Both the position numbers and the translations under genes were made by a program. Positions 1 through 11,584 of a stretch of DNA of 64,000 bases are shown in pieces. This DNA is from Bemisia tabaci (lineage: Eukaryota > Arthropoda > Insecta > Hemiptera > Aleyrodidae), in assembly GCF_918797505.1 (NCBI RefSeq), contig NC_092794.1:71399345-71463344 (forward strand). Reading direction: 5' to 3'. The first letter of the stretch is position 1. Each line of letters opens with the position of its first letter. Below the pieces are notes generated by a model. That model searched no databases and was not told where the DNA came from. It saw only the letters and a program-made list of their open reading frames with translations.

Positions 1-435
1 GATTTTCTGATAGTTTATATACCGTCAGAATGTTTCATCATGAGTTTTTTTCTTCTTCTTCTTCTTATTTTTTAAAATAATTTTTAATGGTATCTCTCTC
101 AACTGTTTGGGAGAGCCAATTCCGAACTGTCAGACATACTATTAAGTAAAGGGAACCTTTGCCAAGTTCTGAATGCTATTAAGTAAATTTCTGATTTGTT
201 TCTATAAATGGACCGTCTTCATTTTACAAATTTTCATCAATTGCATTTGCAACAGTATCAGTGTGAATGCAAGTAGAGTGGACCAAGAAATCAAGATAAT
301 TACAAAGAAATCAACGAAATGGAAAAATGAGTGAAAAAAATACGGAAATGAGTAGATCAAAGATTATTAAGAACCGAGCGAACTGTGTGACATTACTGAC
401 GGTATTTGATATCAGATCCCCGTGATGTCTCATTT
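1..435. other. unassigned AT-rich DNA
   Basis: No ORF, RNA gene or repeat is recognised. A short CTT/T-rich tract lies near 45-75. Confidence 0.5.
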
Positions 436-557
436 GGACGTATTTCTATCAAACGGAACTATGTGCATTCAGACACGAGCTCTAAGACCCATAAGAATGT
501 ATGCATAACGGGGCTCACGTCATAATGCACATAGTTCCGTTTGATAGAAATACGTCC
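436..557. repeat. family I palindromic MITE, copy 1
   Basis: The ends are inverted copies of a segment beginning GGACGTATTTCTATCAAACG, about 34 bp long, around a 50-bp core. A second copy of the same 122-bp length is at 29364-29485, and a shorter relative is at 11845-11932. There is no coding capacity. The superfamily is unknown because the TSD is not clear. Confidence 0.75.
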
Positions 558-599
558 ATTTTAATAATCGTGCCGAGTAATTATCTAGAGATCCTCGTA

Positions 600-1229
600 A
601 ATGGGCCTGTTGCATGGAAGTTATACAGCCGTGCGAGTAGACTTTCTAGAGGTTAAATGACACGAAAATTACGATGGTCACATTAAAAAAGTCTGAAATA
701 CACTCCTTACTGCGCAATTTGCGTTGTTAGGAACGCGCTTTTTCAAATTTCCCGCGTCTGGGGGCAGTTTTCTAACGGGAACAATTAACGGCAACTCGCG
801 GCTATTTCCGGTCAACTAAAACTGACAACATAACCTAAAAATCGGAGCTCGTGACATCGTGAAATGAAATGTAAAACGATTGCGTTGGATATTTAAAAAT
901 TGATCGATTTGGTTACCGCATAAAGCGTATATGGACCACAATAGGAGATCACGTTGGGTTTGTAAACAAACTGAAGGAAAAAATAACAACAACAACGACT
1001 CGGCATCTTCCGGAAATCACCGAGCCCGCCGTTTGCTCGTTTCCGGTGATTAGAAAACTGCCCCCAGACGCGGGAAATTTGAAAAAGCGCGTTCCTAACA
1101 ACGCAAATTGCACAGTAAGGAGTGTATTTCAGACTTTTTTAATGTGACCATCGTAATTTTCGTGTCATTTAACCTCTAAGAAGTCTATTCGCGCGGCTGT
1201 ATCTCTTGCATGCAACAGGCCCATTTGGC
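600..1229. mobile_element. long-TIR foldback element, uninterrupted copy
   Basis: Inverted arms of about 180 bp begin ATGGGCCTGTTGCATG at the left and end with the complement at 1228. The arms include a shared stretch with GTCTGGGGGCAGTTTTCTAA. The core of about 250 bp carries no ORF. A second copy at 22715-25694 is nearly identical but split by a 2.35-kb insertion, so this copy serves as the empty-site reference. Non-autonomous DNA transposon is the best reading; no TSD is evident. Confidence 0.8.
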
Positions 1230-1591
1230 AACTCAGGTAAAACGTAAGACTCTCGACCTTTGAGACCTGTTCGATACCGACTATTCGATTTTACCATCTA
1301 TTTCGATTTATTACACCGAGAAAATGGAAAATCTAAAGAGATGTCACTTCAGCCGATACGTCGTAGCCAAGCGGAGTGGGGGGTGAATCGAAACTCTTGA
1401 AGAACCACTTCAGTGTGATTTTTCCCTGCTCGGTAAAATTTAACGGCACCCCCCCTCCCTCCCCCGCCACGCTCTGCCCCAGATGCGTTCGAAACCCTAG
1501 ATTAACCCAGTTAACCATAGTCAAGGGGATGTTCTGTACCTACCAGTTTGCATTGATAAAGCACGTATAAAAGAAAGGAATTTATTTTCTT

Positions 1592-1634
1592 GATTTGGAG
1601 CTGCGATCAGGTTGTCTTGATCGCAGCTCCAAAT
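1592..1634. repeat. perfect 17-bp hairpin
   Basis: ATTTGGAGCTGCGATCA (1592-1608) is followed after 9 nt by its exact complement (1618-1634). It may be a tiny foldback or a transposon footprint. No promoter or transcript signal is seen. Confidence 0.6.
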
Positions 1635-1788
1635 TAACTGAAAGAGACGTTGAGTCTCAGAAAATGGCTGCTTGAGGGGAACGGGGTATGAAAACTTGGT
1701 TTTTTTTTGCCCTTGCCGAACGTTTTATCGTGATCAGCCATTAATTTTTTGATTGCCTTTTTCTTTCTTTGAAAAAGTTAGGTAAAAG

Positions 1789-2088
1789 CATAGAGAAAAA
1801 AAGGAGGTGTTTGCATCTTGAGGGTTGTTTACCTCGTGACGTAGGTCGGTACAGCATGACCAGCAAAATCCGGAATTCGATGTATGAAAAACGGACCGTA
1901 ACGTCCGATTTAAATTTCCGATTTTAAATCAACTCATTATATAATTTCAAACACTTTAGAATGACTTTTTTCGCGACTGACTACGCCATTTCCACAAAAA
2001 TCAATGATAAAAGTCGTCCATACCGACCTACGTCATTAAAAAAATCCAAGATGCCCGAAATGCAAACACCACCTTTTTTTTCTCTATG
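1789..2088. mobile_element. 300-bp MITE with 9-bp TSD (Mutator-like)
   Basis: The termini begin CATAGAGAAAAAAAGG on both strands, followed by GTGTTTGCAT, with a second inverted block, TGACGTAGGTCGGTA, inside. The element is flanked by perfect direct repeats AGGTAAAAG at 1780-1788 and 2089-2097. A 9-bp TSD is typical of Mutator-like elements, which is the basis for the class. It has no ORF and is therefore non-autonomous. Confidence 0.75.
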
Positions 2089-2097
2089 AGGTAAAAG

Positions 2098-2614
2098 AGC
2101 TATGTTGCAACGATATGTTTCAGGCAATTGACAATCACAGACACTATGCAATCCACTTCTGTTGAATGGAAACATTAAAATATGCCAAGGTAAAGAAAGA
2201 AGGTTAAAAATACTTGTAGTTGCGCCTAGAATCTAAACCGACTTTGTTTCTTCTTGAATTCATAATACCAGCTAACACACTTGCACGTACGTGCAGTGAA
2301 AGCAGTGATTCCAGTTGGGTTTGGTTCGGATAGCAAATTAACTACTCTCGCGGCAAAATGGAGAGTATCGTGGGAAACTGAAGGAACCTTCACTACACCG
2401 ATGTGACTGGAGAATTTGCATGCACATTTTTTGTTGCTTCATCTGAAAGTGCTTAAATAGCTGATTTCACAGTATTTTTCATAGTTTTTTTCTGATGTGG
2501 GTATAAAATAGTATAAAAATTGATTTAAAAGAGAGAAAATCCACCTTCTAGTGACGCCATCTGGCGGCATTTCCCATTTAAACAAATGTATTTCAGAAGA
2601 GTAGATCATATTGT
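2098..2614. other. unassigned DNA
   Basis: AT-rich, with no gene or repeat recognised. Confidence 0.5.
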
Positions 2615-2626
2615 CATATCTTCTCC

Positions 2627-3151
2627 TAAAAATTATGTGAGTTATCCATTTTACCAGGTTTGATAAAGGTTATTACCTGATTTATTTTTTCGTCCTGGTT
2701 ATCTTAATTGATTCTTCTATTCAAGTTGCGATGTACATTCCGGAACACCTAATTCCATCCTCAGGCCACACATATTTTACTAGCACTATAATCCTGGTGT
2801 GCGTTCGAGTTTCGAGATACTTTAAAATGTTAAAAACCGAAAAATAAAAATAAAACTACACGTAGACTAAAATTGACACGAGGCGCGACCGATTTATTGA
2901 TTACGTAATCAGTAAATCGGTCGCGCCTCGTGTAGTTCACAGTCAATTTTAGTCTACGTGTAGTTTTATTTTTATTTTTCGGTTTTTGACATTTTAAAGT
3001 ATCTCGAAACTCGAACGCGCACCAGGATTATAGTGTTAGTGAAATATGTGTGGCCTAAAGATGGAAATAAGGTGTTCCGAAATGTACATCGCAACTTGAA
3101 TAGAAGAATCAATTAAGATAACCAGGACGAAAAAATAAATCAGGTAATAAC
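2627..3151. repeat. near-perfect 485-bp palindrome with 12-bp flanking repeats
   Basis: Arms of about 235 bp run from 2668 inward and from 3152 inward, meeting at GATTACGTAATC near 2899-2910 with almost no spacer. CATATCTTCTCC occurs at 2615-2626 and again at 3152-3163, directly flanking the unit, and may be a TSD. About 41 bp between the left repeat and the left arm have no counterpart on the right. No ORF. Foldback transposon or recombination product. Confidence 0.75.
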
Positions 3152-3173
3152 CATATCTTCTCCAATAATGGAA

Positions 3174-3714
3174 CACTAGACAGGGTACGAATTTAAGCAA
3201 TCTGATACATGTTTATCAACCAGAATTTCATGTAGAACACGATTCGCACAACGAAAATTACTGAAACCAACTCCTAACGAAGATATTAACGTTTTTATTT
3301 CACATTGGTTACGATGAATTTTAACTGCCCGCTCACTAGAAACTCAAAGCTCTACGTGAGTCAAAGCGCGCACTACAACGGTTTCAGCAAGCTTCTAACT
3401 CGAGCAATGTTCATTTCCCACCATGTGTTGTTCAAACTATTAGCAATTTGCTACAGCTGATCCAAAGCGTCAAGATTGAGGTTGCCAGATTTTTATATCG
3501 CAGAGACAGTCATGATAAACGTTTAGCGCGCGATGTGAATCACGTAGAGCATTGAGTTTTCATGAGCGGGTGGTTTGAATTCACGCATCAAGAATCATTA
3601 AATATCTTCGTAAGGAGTTGATCTCGGCAATTTTTGTTGTGCACATCATGTTCTGCGTTCAATTTTGGTTACAAAACATGTATCAGAATGCTGAAATTCG
3701 TACCTTGTCTAGTG
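3174..3714. repeat. 541-bp foldback element
   Basis: The left end CACTAGACAGGGTACGAATT is matched by its inverted copy ending at 3714. Pairing continues through diverged arms of about 200 bp, including GCCCGCTCA versus TGAGCGGGTGG. It abuts the previous palindrome. Non-coding; the class is unknown. Confidence 0.7.
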
Positions 3715-4519
3715 GTCAATTGTTCAATTCATGAACCAAGGGTATCCTCGTGTTCAGTTTACTCAGTAGTTTCTACTGAAACACGAAATTCGTCAAATTT
3801 TAGACACCTGGAAATTCTCTATTCTTACGATTCAACGAGTTCCCACGTGAGCCGCTTGCATTTAAGTCGATGAAAATTAAGGTTTCAATCGACACCTATT
3901 CCCTAATTGCAACCCAAACGCAATATGCTCTGTTGGATCGGTCATAGCGGTTGAAACGCAGTATTGCGAGCACAAAAAGGCTTTTCCCTCTCGGTCCCGG
4001 TTTTGAAGTGGGTGATTTCAGCGAGGCTTCTCTCCATTTCGTGCGGCACGAAAATAAAAAGGTGAGGGGACGTTCCAGGGGCCATTTGAAGTGATTGAGG
4101 CAGCGCAAATGCTCACTGACCGCGGTTACGGGCAGGAGTTTAAAATTTACGGTTTGTCCTTTACGACGGACAAGCAGTAGTGTCTGAAAAGTGGTCAAAT
4201 GAAGCATTTATGTCATCATAAACCGGCGGACCAGGACCTTTTTATGGAAGAATAAACACAACGCCGGAAACTTCCGGCCCCACCGATCTGCACCTATGCA
4301 AACATTAAACTCACCCATAAACCTCTCGTTCAAGATTACTTGCCTACATTTTTAACGTCTCATACGTCATAAAAGTTTATCATAACCCACCCTCTTTATA
4401 CCTTGTTATTCACTTGAGAATGTGGACTTGCACTTGTCAGAAAAACAAGCGGCCGATCATTCAACTTGAACCGTTGCAACGTCATAAATGAAAAGTCCCT
4501 CCTTTTTTTCAGTGGCCTA
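3715..4519. other. unassigned DNA
   Basis: A 103-codon minus-strand ORF (3896-4207) matches no family I recognise and has unremarkable composition, so I do not call it a gene. No repeat is identified. Confidence 0.4.
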
Positions 4520-5030
4520 CACCGAGAGAAAAAGTGCGGTCATATGAACCAAATGTACGGTGTTCAATACTGTCGTGCTAAGGAAGAACGCCGTAAAAAC
4601 ACTTGAAGTTGTCAAATTTCCCTTGATAAAACCTGTATTTTTGACAGAATTCATGCATATTTTTCCTTGACATTTTTATATATTTTAGATTGAAGTGCGT
4701 ATAAAATTGTCTGATTATTTGAGAAAAAAAATACTCACAATTTTCCCAGTAATTTCGGTTTTTATCGGAGGAAACTTGGCAACGTCTGAAGGTTCATACG
4801 GCGTTTTCCCTGAGCACGGCAAAATATGGGCCGTATGTTCGGTTCATGCGACCGTTCTCTCGGTTCATGCATCTGAATTTTTTCGTTGGTTCTGTTCGGT
4901 TGTGAATGCTCGGTTGCATGAATGGAGGATACGGTTCCCAGAACCGTGGGAGAGGTTATATGAACCAAAAAATACTGCTGATATCGAACACCCAACATTC
5001 GGTTCATATGACCGACTTTTTTTCTCAGTT
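4520..5030. mobile_element. CGGTTC-rich MITE with TA TSD, interrupted by a family A copy
   Basis: The left end CACCGAGAGAAAAAGTGCGG and the right end, reading inward AACTGAGAAAAAAAGTCGG, form TIRs followed by an inverted TCATATGAACC block. The flanking dinucleotide is TA on both sides (4518-4519, 5031-5032). The core repeats CGGTTCATG-like words. A family A MITE at 4570-4822 sits inside the left part, so this element is the older of the two. Confidence 0.65.
4570..4822. mobile_element. family A MITE, copy 1 (nested)
   Basis: Family A elements are about 253 bp. They begin CTGCCGTGCTAAGGAA and continue CGCCGTATGAAC, with the complement at the far end. This copy has diverged ends (CTGTCG..., ...CGGCAA). 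Perfect 4-bp TSDs, AATA, lie at 4566-4569 and 4823-4826. An apparent ORF reading across it (4695-5069) is a by-product of two transposons and not a gene. Confidence 0.85.
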
Positions 5031-5259
5031 TACATCGAAAGGAGAGCCCAAAGTTGTCCTTCAAAGTAAACGCTCCACGCAATAGAAGGGTTAACAAAAT
5101 CAGCGCGTTCACAATTAGAAAATACAATTTCAGTGATTGCCGTTTTAGAATTTCAGAGCCATCGTAAAAGATACGTTACTTTAAAGATATTTTTCAAAAA
5201 ACAGAGGCATTAATGTCCTTATTGCAACATATTTCAGCGGCATAACAAATTTACTTATC

Positions 5260-5513
5260 CTGCCGTGCTAAGGAAAAACGCCGTATGAACCTTCAGGCGT
5301 TGCCAAATTTCCTATGATAAAACACGATTTTCCGTTGAACTTATGAGGATTTTTCTTCCAATTTTACAGTTAATGTTGTCCGCAATTTCACCCAAAGTCC
5401 CTGAAAATTTCGGGGGAAAATATATTCATAAATTTCCTCAAAAATAAACATTTTATTGAAGGAAATTTGGCATCTCTCGAATGTTCATACGGCGTTTTTC
5501 CTCAGCACGGCAG
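5260..5513. mobile_element. family A MITE, copy 2
   Basis: Both family A termini are intact. The flanking TATC direct repeats (5256-5259, 5514-5517) are perfect. Confidence 0.9.
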
Positions 5514-6871
5514 TATCGCTTTCGCAGCCATAAACATAAGTGACAACTCGGCACCAAAACCAACGAGAAAAAAAAGTTCGGGTATAAAAGTATAGAAAAA
5601 AAATCTGCTTTGAAAGTTAAAAGCGAAAAGCAATAAAAGGAAAAGCGTATCGAATGTTCAAGTGGATAAACTCTTTCCGTTGCGTCTCAATTGTCTCATT
5701 TGTTATTCCTCACTTGAGAGAAAGTTGCGCAACTTTCCGGGTTTAACGCTAACCCTTATTCAATTTTCTCAAGTTGAGCGTAAAAGTTTTAATTAATACC
5801 TATCCCTTTACCGGAATTGACGCGGTGGCTCATCTTTGGCTCGCAGAGTGGGGCATTCGTGAACCTCAGATTTTTCATCAACTTAGCGACTCTGAAGCTC
5901 TTGAAATTTGGTACTTTCTCCTTATACCCATCGCTGGGTTAATGCTATCAATTAATTTCCTCGTTGCCTACTACTTTGTCGCTTAATTTTTATATCAACT
6001 CGAGAAATACAGGAACAAATGGAATTGAATCACTCAGCTGAAATATTAACTGCACGGGACAGAAAACTTTTCAGCAAATAAAAACGAAAATAACGCAGAT
6101 CTCATCTAACAAGGAAGCCGTAAAGCTCCTAATGGATACGTTCATTTTACTTCTGACGTCAAACAAAGGTTTTGAACAAGAAGTGTTTCATTTTATACTT
6201 CATGTTAGTTCACTTATTTTAAGTGAAAGAGGAAATGATCAGATTTTATCAAATTATTTAAAGCTGAGCGTTGTATAGATGATGGGTCCAATCGGACTCG
6301 AATCGCGTCTACAGTTGGTTTCTGAGCCTAATAGCATAGCTCCAAGAGGAAAATTATGCACTACATGAGACTTTTCCACGGGATTGAAAAGACTCTGCGT
6401 AATGTAGAGTCATGACGTCATGTTTGCTCTGATCGCATGATCACCATCTGCCAATTGGTGTCTGTTGAATTGCCTGGTGCGTCTCGACGCCTTTGTTCTT
6501 ACAAAATATTTAATTTTAATACATTTTATTTTCATTTGTTCAGACAATTTTAGTGATCCTACAAAATATTTGGCAGAAAAGCTTACTGTAGATACTGTGT
6601 GTGAAATGGGAGGGATCAAGGGTACATTCATGACTTTTCCTTTCGAAGTATTTAAATGGATCTGTGTCCAGATATTTTGACGAGTATAAGCGGTGGATAT
6701 TGATGGCCAAAGTACGAAACCTCTATCTTCATTGCGGTACTCTCAAAATGTCCGCCCCTTTTTTATTTTTGAAAGAGAATTAAGGCAAGGCCACTTTATT
6801 GCTTATTGGCATTTCTGCAGAATATTCTGCTAACAGAGAGGGAAAATCAAGGCAATTTTCAAGAAATGGCG
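5514..6871. other. unassigned DNA with one exon candidate
   Basis: AT-rich; it holds the small ORF described at 5774-5986. Nothing else is recognised. Confidence 0.4.
5774..5986 (+). CDS. possible short terminal exon with a C-terminal membrane segment (unrecognised)
   Basis: An open frame of about 70 codons ends at TAA (5984-5986). The composition reads like protein: a soluble half with IREPQIFHQLSD is followed by a hydrophobic C-terminal stretch, YFLLIPIAGLMLSINFLVAY (about residues 47-66), long enough for one membrane span. There is no in-frame ATG at the 5' side. A pyrimidine-rich run ending TTCTCAAG precedes the frame and could be a weak splice acceptor, making this a last exon. No family is recognised, and chance occurrence is quite possible. 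Confidence 0.2.
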   Translation: MSVKVLINTYPFTGIDAVAHLWLAEWGIREPQIFHQLSDSEALEIWYFLLIPIAGLMLSINFLVAYYFVA

Positions 6872-6965
6872 TTGATAGTTTTCCAAAGATACAGCGAAGA
6901 ACGACAGGAAGTTTGCAACGTGGCAAACGGGGATACGTAGTTTTGCACTTAAGTTATCGATATGC
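6872..6965 (+). repeat. family F MITE fragment
   Basis: Matches the 3' part of family F: GACAGGAAGTTTGCAACGT followed by a GGGATACGTAGTTT-like stretch. The 5' part is missing or too diverged to see. Confidence 0.5.
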
Positions 6966-7011
6966 ACGATTAAAAAATAATAATAGAAGAGGAGGATGGA
7001 GAGCTACAGCT

Positions 7012-7275
7012 CTGCCGTACTAAGGAAGAACGCCGTATGAACCTTCAGGCGTTGCCAAATTTCATTTTATAAAACACAAATTTTCTGGTAAACTTGTGGA
7101 TATTTTCCTTCCAATTTTTCAGATAATTTTGTTCGCAATTTCATCTAAAGTTCCTGATAATTTCAAGAAAAAATATTCATAGCTTTCCTGAAGGAATGTA
7201 GGATTTAGGAACTTTTATCGAAGGAAATTTGGCAACTCTCGAATGTTCATACGGCGTTTTTCCTTAGCACGGCAG
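7012..7275. mobile_element. family A MITE, copy 3
   Basis: Begins CTGCCGTACTAAGGAAG and ends in the complement. A 4-bp TSD is not convincing here (AGCT versus ATGC), so the flanks have probably mutated. Confidence 0.85.
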
Positions 7276-8026
7276 ATGCTTAAATGATGAGGACTGGCAA
7301 GATCGAGAACACGATGAACATTGTTGCCATGTGACAGGATGAAAATCGCCAATGCCACGTTAATCATGGCAGGAAATTAATATCAAGAGTCATCTTCGCG
7401 GAAATTTATCATTAGCGAGCGTAAGATGAAAGTTGTGGTCATGAAATTGAAAACCGCGCACAGACGGTTGGCTTGAAAGGCCAGAGGAGTAAAAACCGCA
7501 TCAAACAAGCTAAAAAAAACAAACGAAGCCCTTCATGAGTTGTGATCCTTGTTAAAAATCAGGGTGGGGGTAGAAAAAACAAAAATTAATTTCGGGGTCT
7601 GAATCAAGATGAGAGGACAGAGGAGAAACAGAGGAGGCTGAGCTCTGGAGCAAACAACACCAATCAAAGAGATAAAAGTGGAGAAGAACGAAGGAAAAAT
7701 GTGCGGAAGCTGCAACTGTTGCTCGCATCATGTTTCGATGATCTCCCAGGGGATGGCAGCGGAAGTGAGCGCCGTGGAGACGGTTTGAATTCGACATTTT
7801 ACTTTCTCATTTCGGGACTCCCTGCTTATTTTGCGCCTTATTAGGAGGAAAAAATCGTCCTCGGTAGAATTAGTTCCCCTAATTTTGGTTTCCTGCACTT
7901 ACCAAAAGTGAGTAAGATGAACAACGGAGGAAAAAGATTGGGAGAAAAGTATACGGTTAGAAATCGAGAGGTGAAATTCATTGCTGGAGTCTACGACGAG
8001 TATACAGCGCCCAAAACCCCAAGTCA
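7276..8026. other. unassigned DNA
   Basis: Several ORFs shorter than 85 codons occur, but none resembles a known protein. No repeat is recognised. Confidence 0.4.
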
Positions 8027-8464
8027 TACAGGGTGAGCGAAAAGTCCCCGACACCCCCCCCCCCTCTAACTTTTGAACGCATGCTTGTATCAAAACGAAA
8101 TTTTGGGGATGCTCCTAGATTAATAAGAGCTACTTTTTGGCACATCCAAAATTTTTTGGGGGGGGGGGCGCTCCCCCCGCAAGGGGCGCACACTTACTCG
8201 AAATTTTCAAATGGTAACCCCCCTCTTGTGATACATCGTTGGAAAGGTAATAAAAAAAGAAACTTTTTGGCGCAAACCGGAGGTCGCTACGACTTTTCGT
8301 TTTCGAGTTATTCTCGGTCAAAGTTTAAAATAGGCCAGTTTTCAAAAAATCGTAAGTCCGGTTCAGAGAGGTGCAGAAATGCAAACGAGGCGGCAAAATT
8401 CTCGGCATTACATGTACTTTCAGAAAGAAATCGTCGAAAACCTTATCGTCTGCGCGTAGAGTGA
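8027..8464 (+). repeat. ACAGGGTG-type dispersed repeat, one end present
   Basis: Starts ACAGGGTGAGCGAAAAGTCC and contains long C and G runs (near 8045-8060 and 8157-8168). The start and the GC-rich layout resemble the ends of the large inverted repeat at 31778-33502. No matching right end is found nearby. A 143-codon frame runs through it but is dominated by homopolymers and shows no protein features, so it is not annotated as a gene. Confidence 0.45.
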
Positions 8465-9656
8465 TTTTAGCCCCCCCCCCCCTCCTCTCCCGCGATTAAC
8501 TGTCTTTCTTGCGGGAGGGGCGGCCAGTTCACTCGAGGCGGAAGTAGGACCTACTTCGAACCTTTAGAACCTAACCCTCCCCCCCCCCTTAAAGAATTCC
8601 TAGCTACTCCACTGCGCTCCGTAATAGTGTAAGTCGCTCTGTAAGGAGAAAACACTCCGCTCTGCATTCATATCACTCGAGCTTTTTGGGTGCCATATAG
8701 ACTCCGGCACAGAATTTCACTTTAAAATCACTGCGTAGCAATCGCGTTGCGATACATAATTTACATGAGCATTTTGGAAAACGTGGTTTGAAAGTTATGA
8801 TGACGATTTAATGCGTTAAAACGAAGGCTTCATGCACGCAGTAGAAATTAAATTTGAACACAGTAGAGGAAATCATGAAACGCTGTGATACAATCATTTG
8901 TTTCTCGACTTTAAGAATCAAATAGAGTAGACAATGTAAGTCTCCACCGAAAGCAAACTTTTTGAATTTCCTCGTATGTTTCGGAATGTTTTTGACCACT
9001 ATTATTTCTCTGCTGAGCCAAATGAGGCATCCCTCAAAAATTCGTCCCCAATGCGCTTAAAAGTTGCGTCTCCAGACTCGAGATCCGATAGCGCTCGGCA
9101 ATCATTCGATTTCTAATTTCAGCGCAAGTATCGATCCATAAACCAAACGAATAGCGCCTATTAAGATAAATCTCCCGACGGTCTGCTCGGACAAAACACC
9201 GGGAACCGGAGAAGACGATGCGCTAGTGAGGGCAGAGGGAGCGTAAGAAGATAAAAGGCATGAATTATTTATCAAAAGAAAAAAAATTATATTTTAAGGC
9301 TAAGTTATGATGGCTGTGTGTACGGAGACATTTATATTTTTATCTGTTCTAGCGCGCCATCCGCGGATATTTCAATTATCTTGCGGTCCGCTATTGCCAT
9401 TGCACGTATTACTTTCTTTTGCCAAGACAAGTCGTCGCGCCTTTGGCGTAAGGGTCTATCTCGACTTCCGCATGAGTCCCAGAGTCCATGGAGTTACATG
9501 TAAAGCAGGTCTCACGTGGAAATTGACTTACGCCTTTACGCCAGAGAAGTGACGAAGTGAGGCACCATGTTGCCCGATCCCTCTCAAAGTTAATGAAAAA
9601 TTCGAAAATAATATTAAAAAATTGAACTCTTTTTGATCAATATCCGTGTTGTTCAT
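8465..9656. other. unassigned DNA with C-runs
   Basis: Poly-C tracts lie at about 8468-8480 and 8576-8588. No gene or repeat is recognised. Confidence 0.4.
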
Positions 9657-9826
9657 GTCGTCACCTTCCGACCAAAGTATGACGAGCGTCATGCGATGTT
9701 TAACAATTTCCGCCGACATTTTATTTTTTTTCCAGAGAAATTGTTCAACGAAGCTGTCCGGAAATTTCACTGAATTTTGTTTGCGCTGCCGATAAAATTT
9801 AGTGAAATTTTCGAACAGATTCAACC
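9657..9826. repeat. family G MITE, partial
   Basis: Begins TGTCGTCACCTTCCGACCAA and shares GCATGCGATGTTTAAC-like and AAATTTAGTGAAATTTT blocks with the complete copy at 17412-17671. The far terminus is absent. Confidence 0.55.
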
Positions 9827-11360
9827 AACAATTGCATTAGGTCGTCAACAACCGCCTGTCGTCTAATATTTACACAAGTTACAAAAGATGGCACATAGTC
9901 TTTGGCCCAAAGGTAGGAATTAACAAGAAACAAATACTTCGCATAAAAGAATAGGGCATGAAATTCATGAATAACGTATGAAGATATTTTTTTAAAAAAA
10001 AAAAAAAAAACCTAAATATTTTTCTTTCAATTTTCGATCAAAATTTCGAAAAATGAACGAGGAAAGGATTATACCGATGTCTTCAAATGCCCTTTATGTT
10101 AAAAAAATCATTAGCCAAAACGATAATTGGATAATTCCGGCTTACTGAACTTCGAAATGGACCAGCATAAATTTCAATGTGATTTCTGTACTCATCCCAC
10201 AATGGAAAATGCTGATAATTCAAATGAGATTATCAATACAGAATTAAGACCAAGAGTGAAAAATTTCGCAGCCGGGATATTACCGGGAAACACCTCATAT
10301 GTGGCAACTCCGAACAAACCAAAATTGCGCTATACGTTGGTGAACGATCATAGGGACTCCACCACTTTGCGCGATAGATTGATATCGCCCCCAAACCACC
10401 CCCCAGTCAATCCTGTGAAAACGATCGCGAATCGATGCATCGCTCATAGTCGTTCCGAGGTCAGGACTTTCGTCGCCGAACTCGACTGTCGCAGTACGTA
10501 ATCGGATGATGTGACTTTTGTCTTGTTTTTATTCATTAGTTTTCGTCGAGGGCCCGTCGTAGATGCGAAACCACCGCGCTCTCGCCGAGTCGTAACGTTC
10601 GAAATTATTATAGAAGTTGCTAACAATCCCTTCGTTTGGCGAAAGGTTTAACCGCAGGGATCGTTTCAGATGGACTCCTTCAACGCTCGAACCCCCAGAA
10701 TGGCACGAATTTTATTGCACTCCATCCCTGATAATGTTGCGGATACATTTCTCTATTCCAAGCATGAATCATGGGTTTTTCGCAAATAAGGCTGTATCCA
10801 GGATTGCGGGTAGAGCAGTTGAACAATCGAGGAGACGGTTTGATCTTGTGCGTGAGAGAATAGGGTACGTAGAAGTTGGCACCCCGACCTTTAAAATTTA
10901 AAATTTTCGCTTTTGCCCATCATCACTCATCATTTGCTCACCTCAAAAATCACATTCATTTTTTTAAGGCGTGCAACCCCCCCCCCCCCCCATTGAACTT
11001 GAATTTTCTGAGAGGTCATTGATCCTGGTACCCCTATTACGTTGATTGACCTGAAAATTGTCTCAAACGACGCAGAGTCATTATTTGCTCACCTCTGCTC
11101 AACCCTTCGTTTTCGTTGCTCACCGCTTCATCCCCCAAAATGGAGGGCAGCGTTTCGGGGCACATCGAGGGCAGCATTCCCACTTCGTCCCACTTCAAAG
11201 ACATTCAAACGACGAGGAATACATACGCACAAGGAGTGATCATGCATCAATATATTTTTCGGGTGCTTTTGCGATGAGAGTCGCCGGTTTGCTTTCTAGC
11301 TTTTATACAATTAATGAACTCTCTACAACTAGCTACTCCAAATAATTAATGGACGGAGAG
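9827..11360. other. unassigned DNA with a weak ORF
   Basis: Contains an A-run (about 9992-10010), a C-run (about 10976-10992) and the ORF described at 10127-10501. No repeat family is assigned. Confidence 0.4.
10127..10501 (+). CDS. unrecognised 124-codon open frame, possible relic
   Basis: The frame opens without an ATG at its 5' edge (first internal Met shortly after) and ends at TAA near 10501. It includes CDFCTHPTMENADNSNE, with a CxxC pair, then LPGNTSYVATPNKPKLRY and a basic, proline-rich tail. Composition is more protein-like than most frames in the window, but there are no splice signals I trust and no known domain. It could be a fragment of a transposon protein or chance. Confidence 0.15.
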   Translation: MDNSGLLNFEMDQHKFQCDFCTHPTMENADNSNEIINTELRPRVKNFAAGILPGNTSYVATPNKPKLRYTLVNDHRDSTTLRDRLISPPNHPPVNPVKTIANRCIAHSRSEVRTFVAELDCRST

Positions 11361-11584
11361 TATCTGAAAAAAAGTTTCTTGGTTCCAGAGTCCAGACTCT
11401 TAAGAATATTGACTAAAAAATCCCCTTTGGCTCGATCGGATGTTAGCTTGAATCAAGAGCTAAGCCTCTTAATTTATGTGGATTTTCTTCTGATTCAAGA
11501 AAACATCCGAATAAATAATGAGTATTTTTTCTTGCCAAATTTTTAAGTTTCAGAACTATAGATCGAAGAGACTTTTTGCCAGTG
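11361..11584. mobile_element. family C MITE, diverged copy
   Basis: Shares the CCAGAGTCCAGACTCTTAAG and AATCAAGAGCTAAGCCTCTT blocks with the intact copies at 60639-60864 and 26388-26617, but the TIRs are degraded. The 65-codon ORF over it is not a gene. Confidence 0.65.

Noticed and set aside
4695..5127. Opposing ORFs of 121-124 codons
   Set aside because: Span the junction of two nested transposons.
8033..8464. 143-codon ORF
   Set aside because: Runs through homopolymer C/G tracts in a dispersed repeat; no protein feature.
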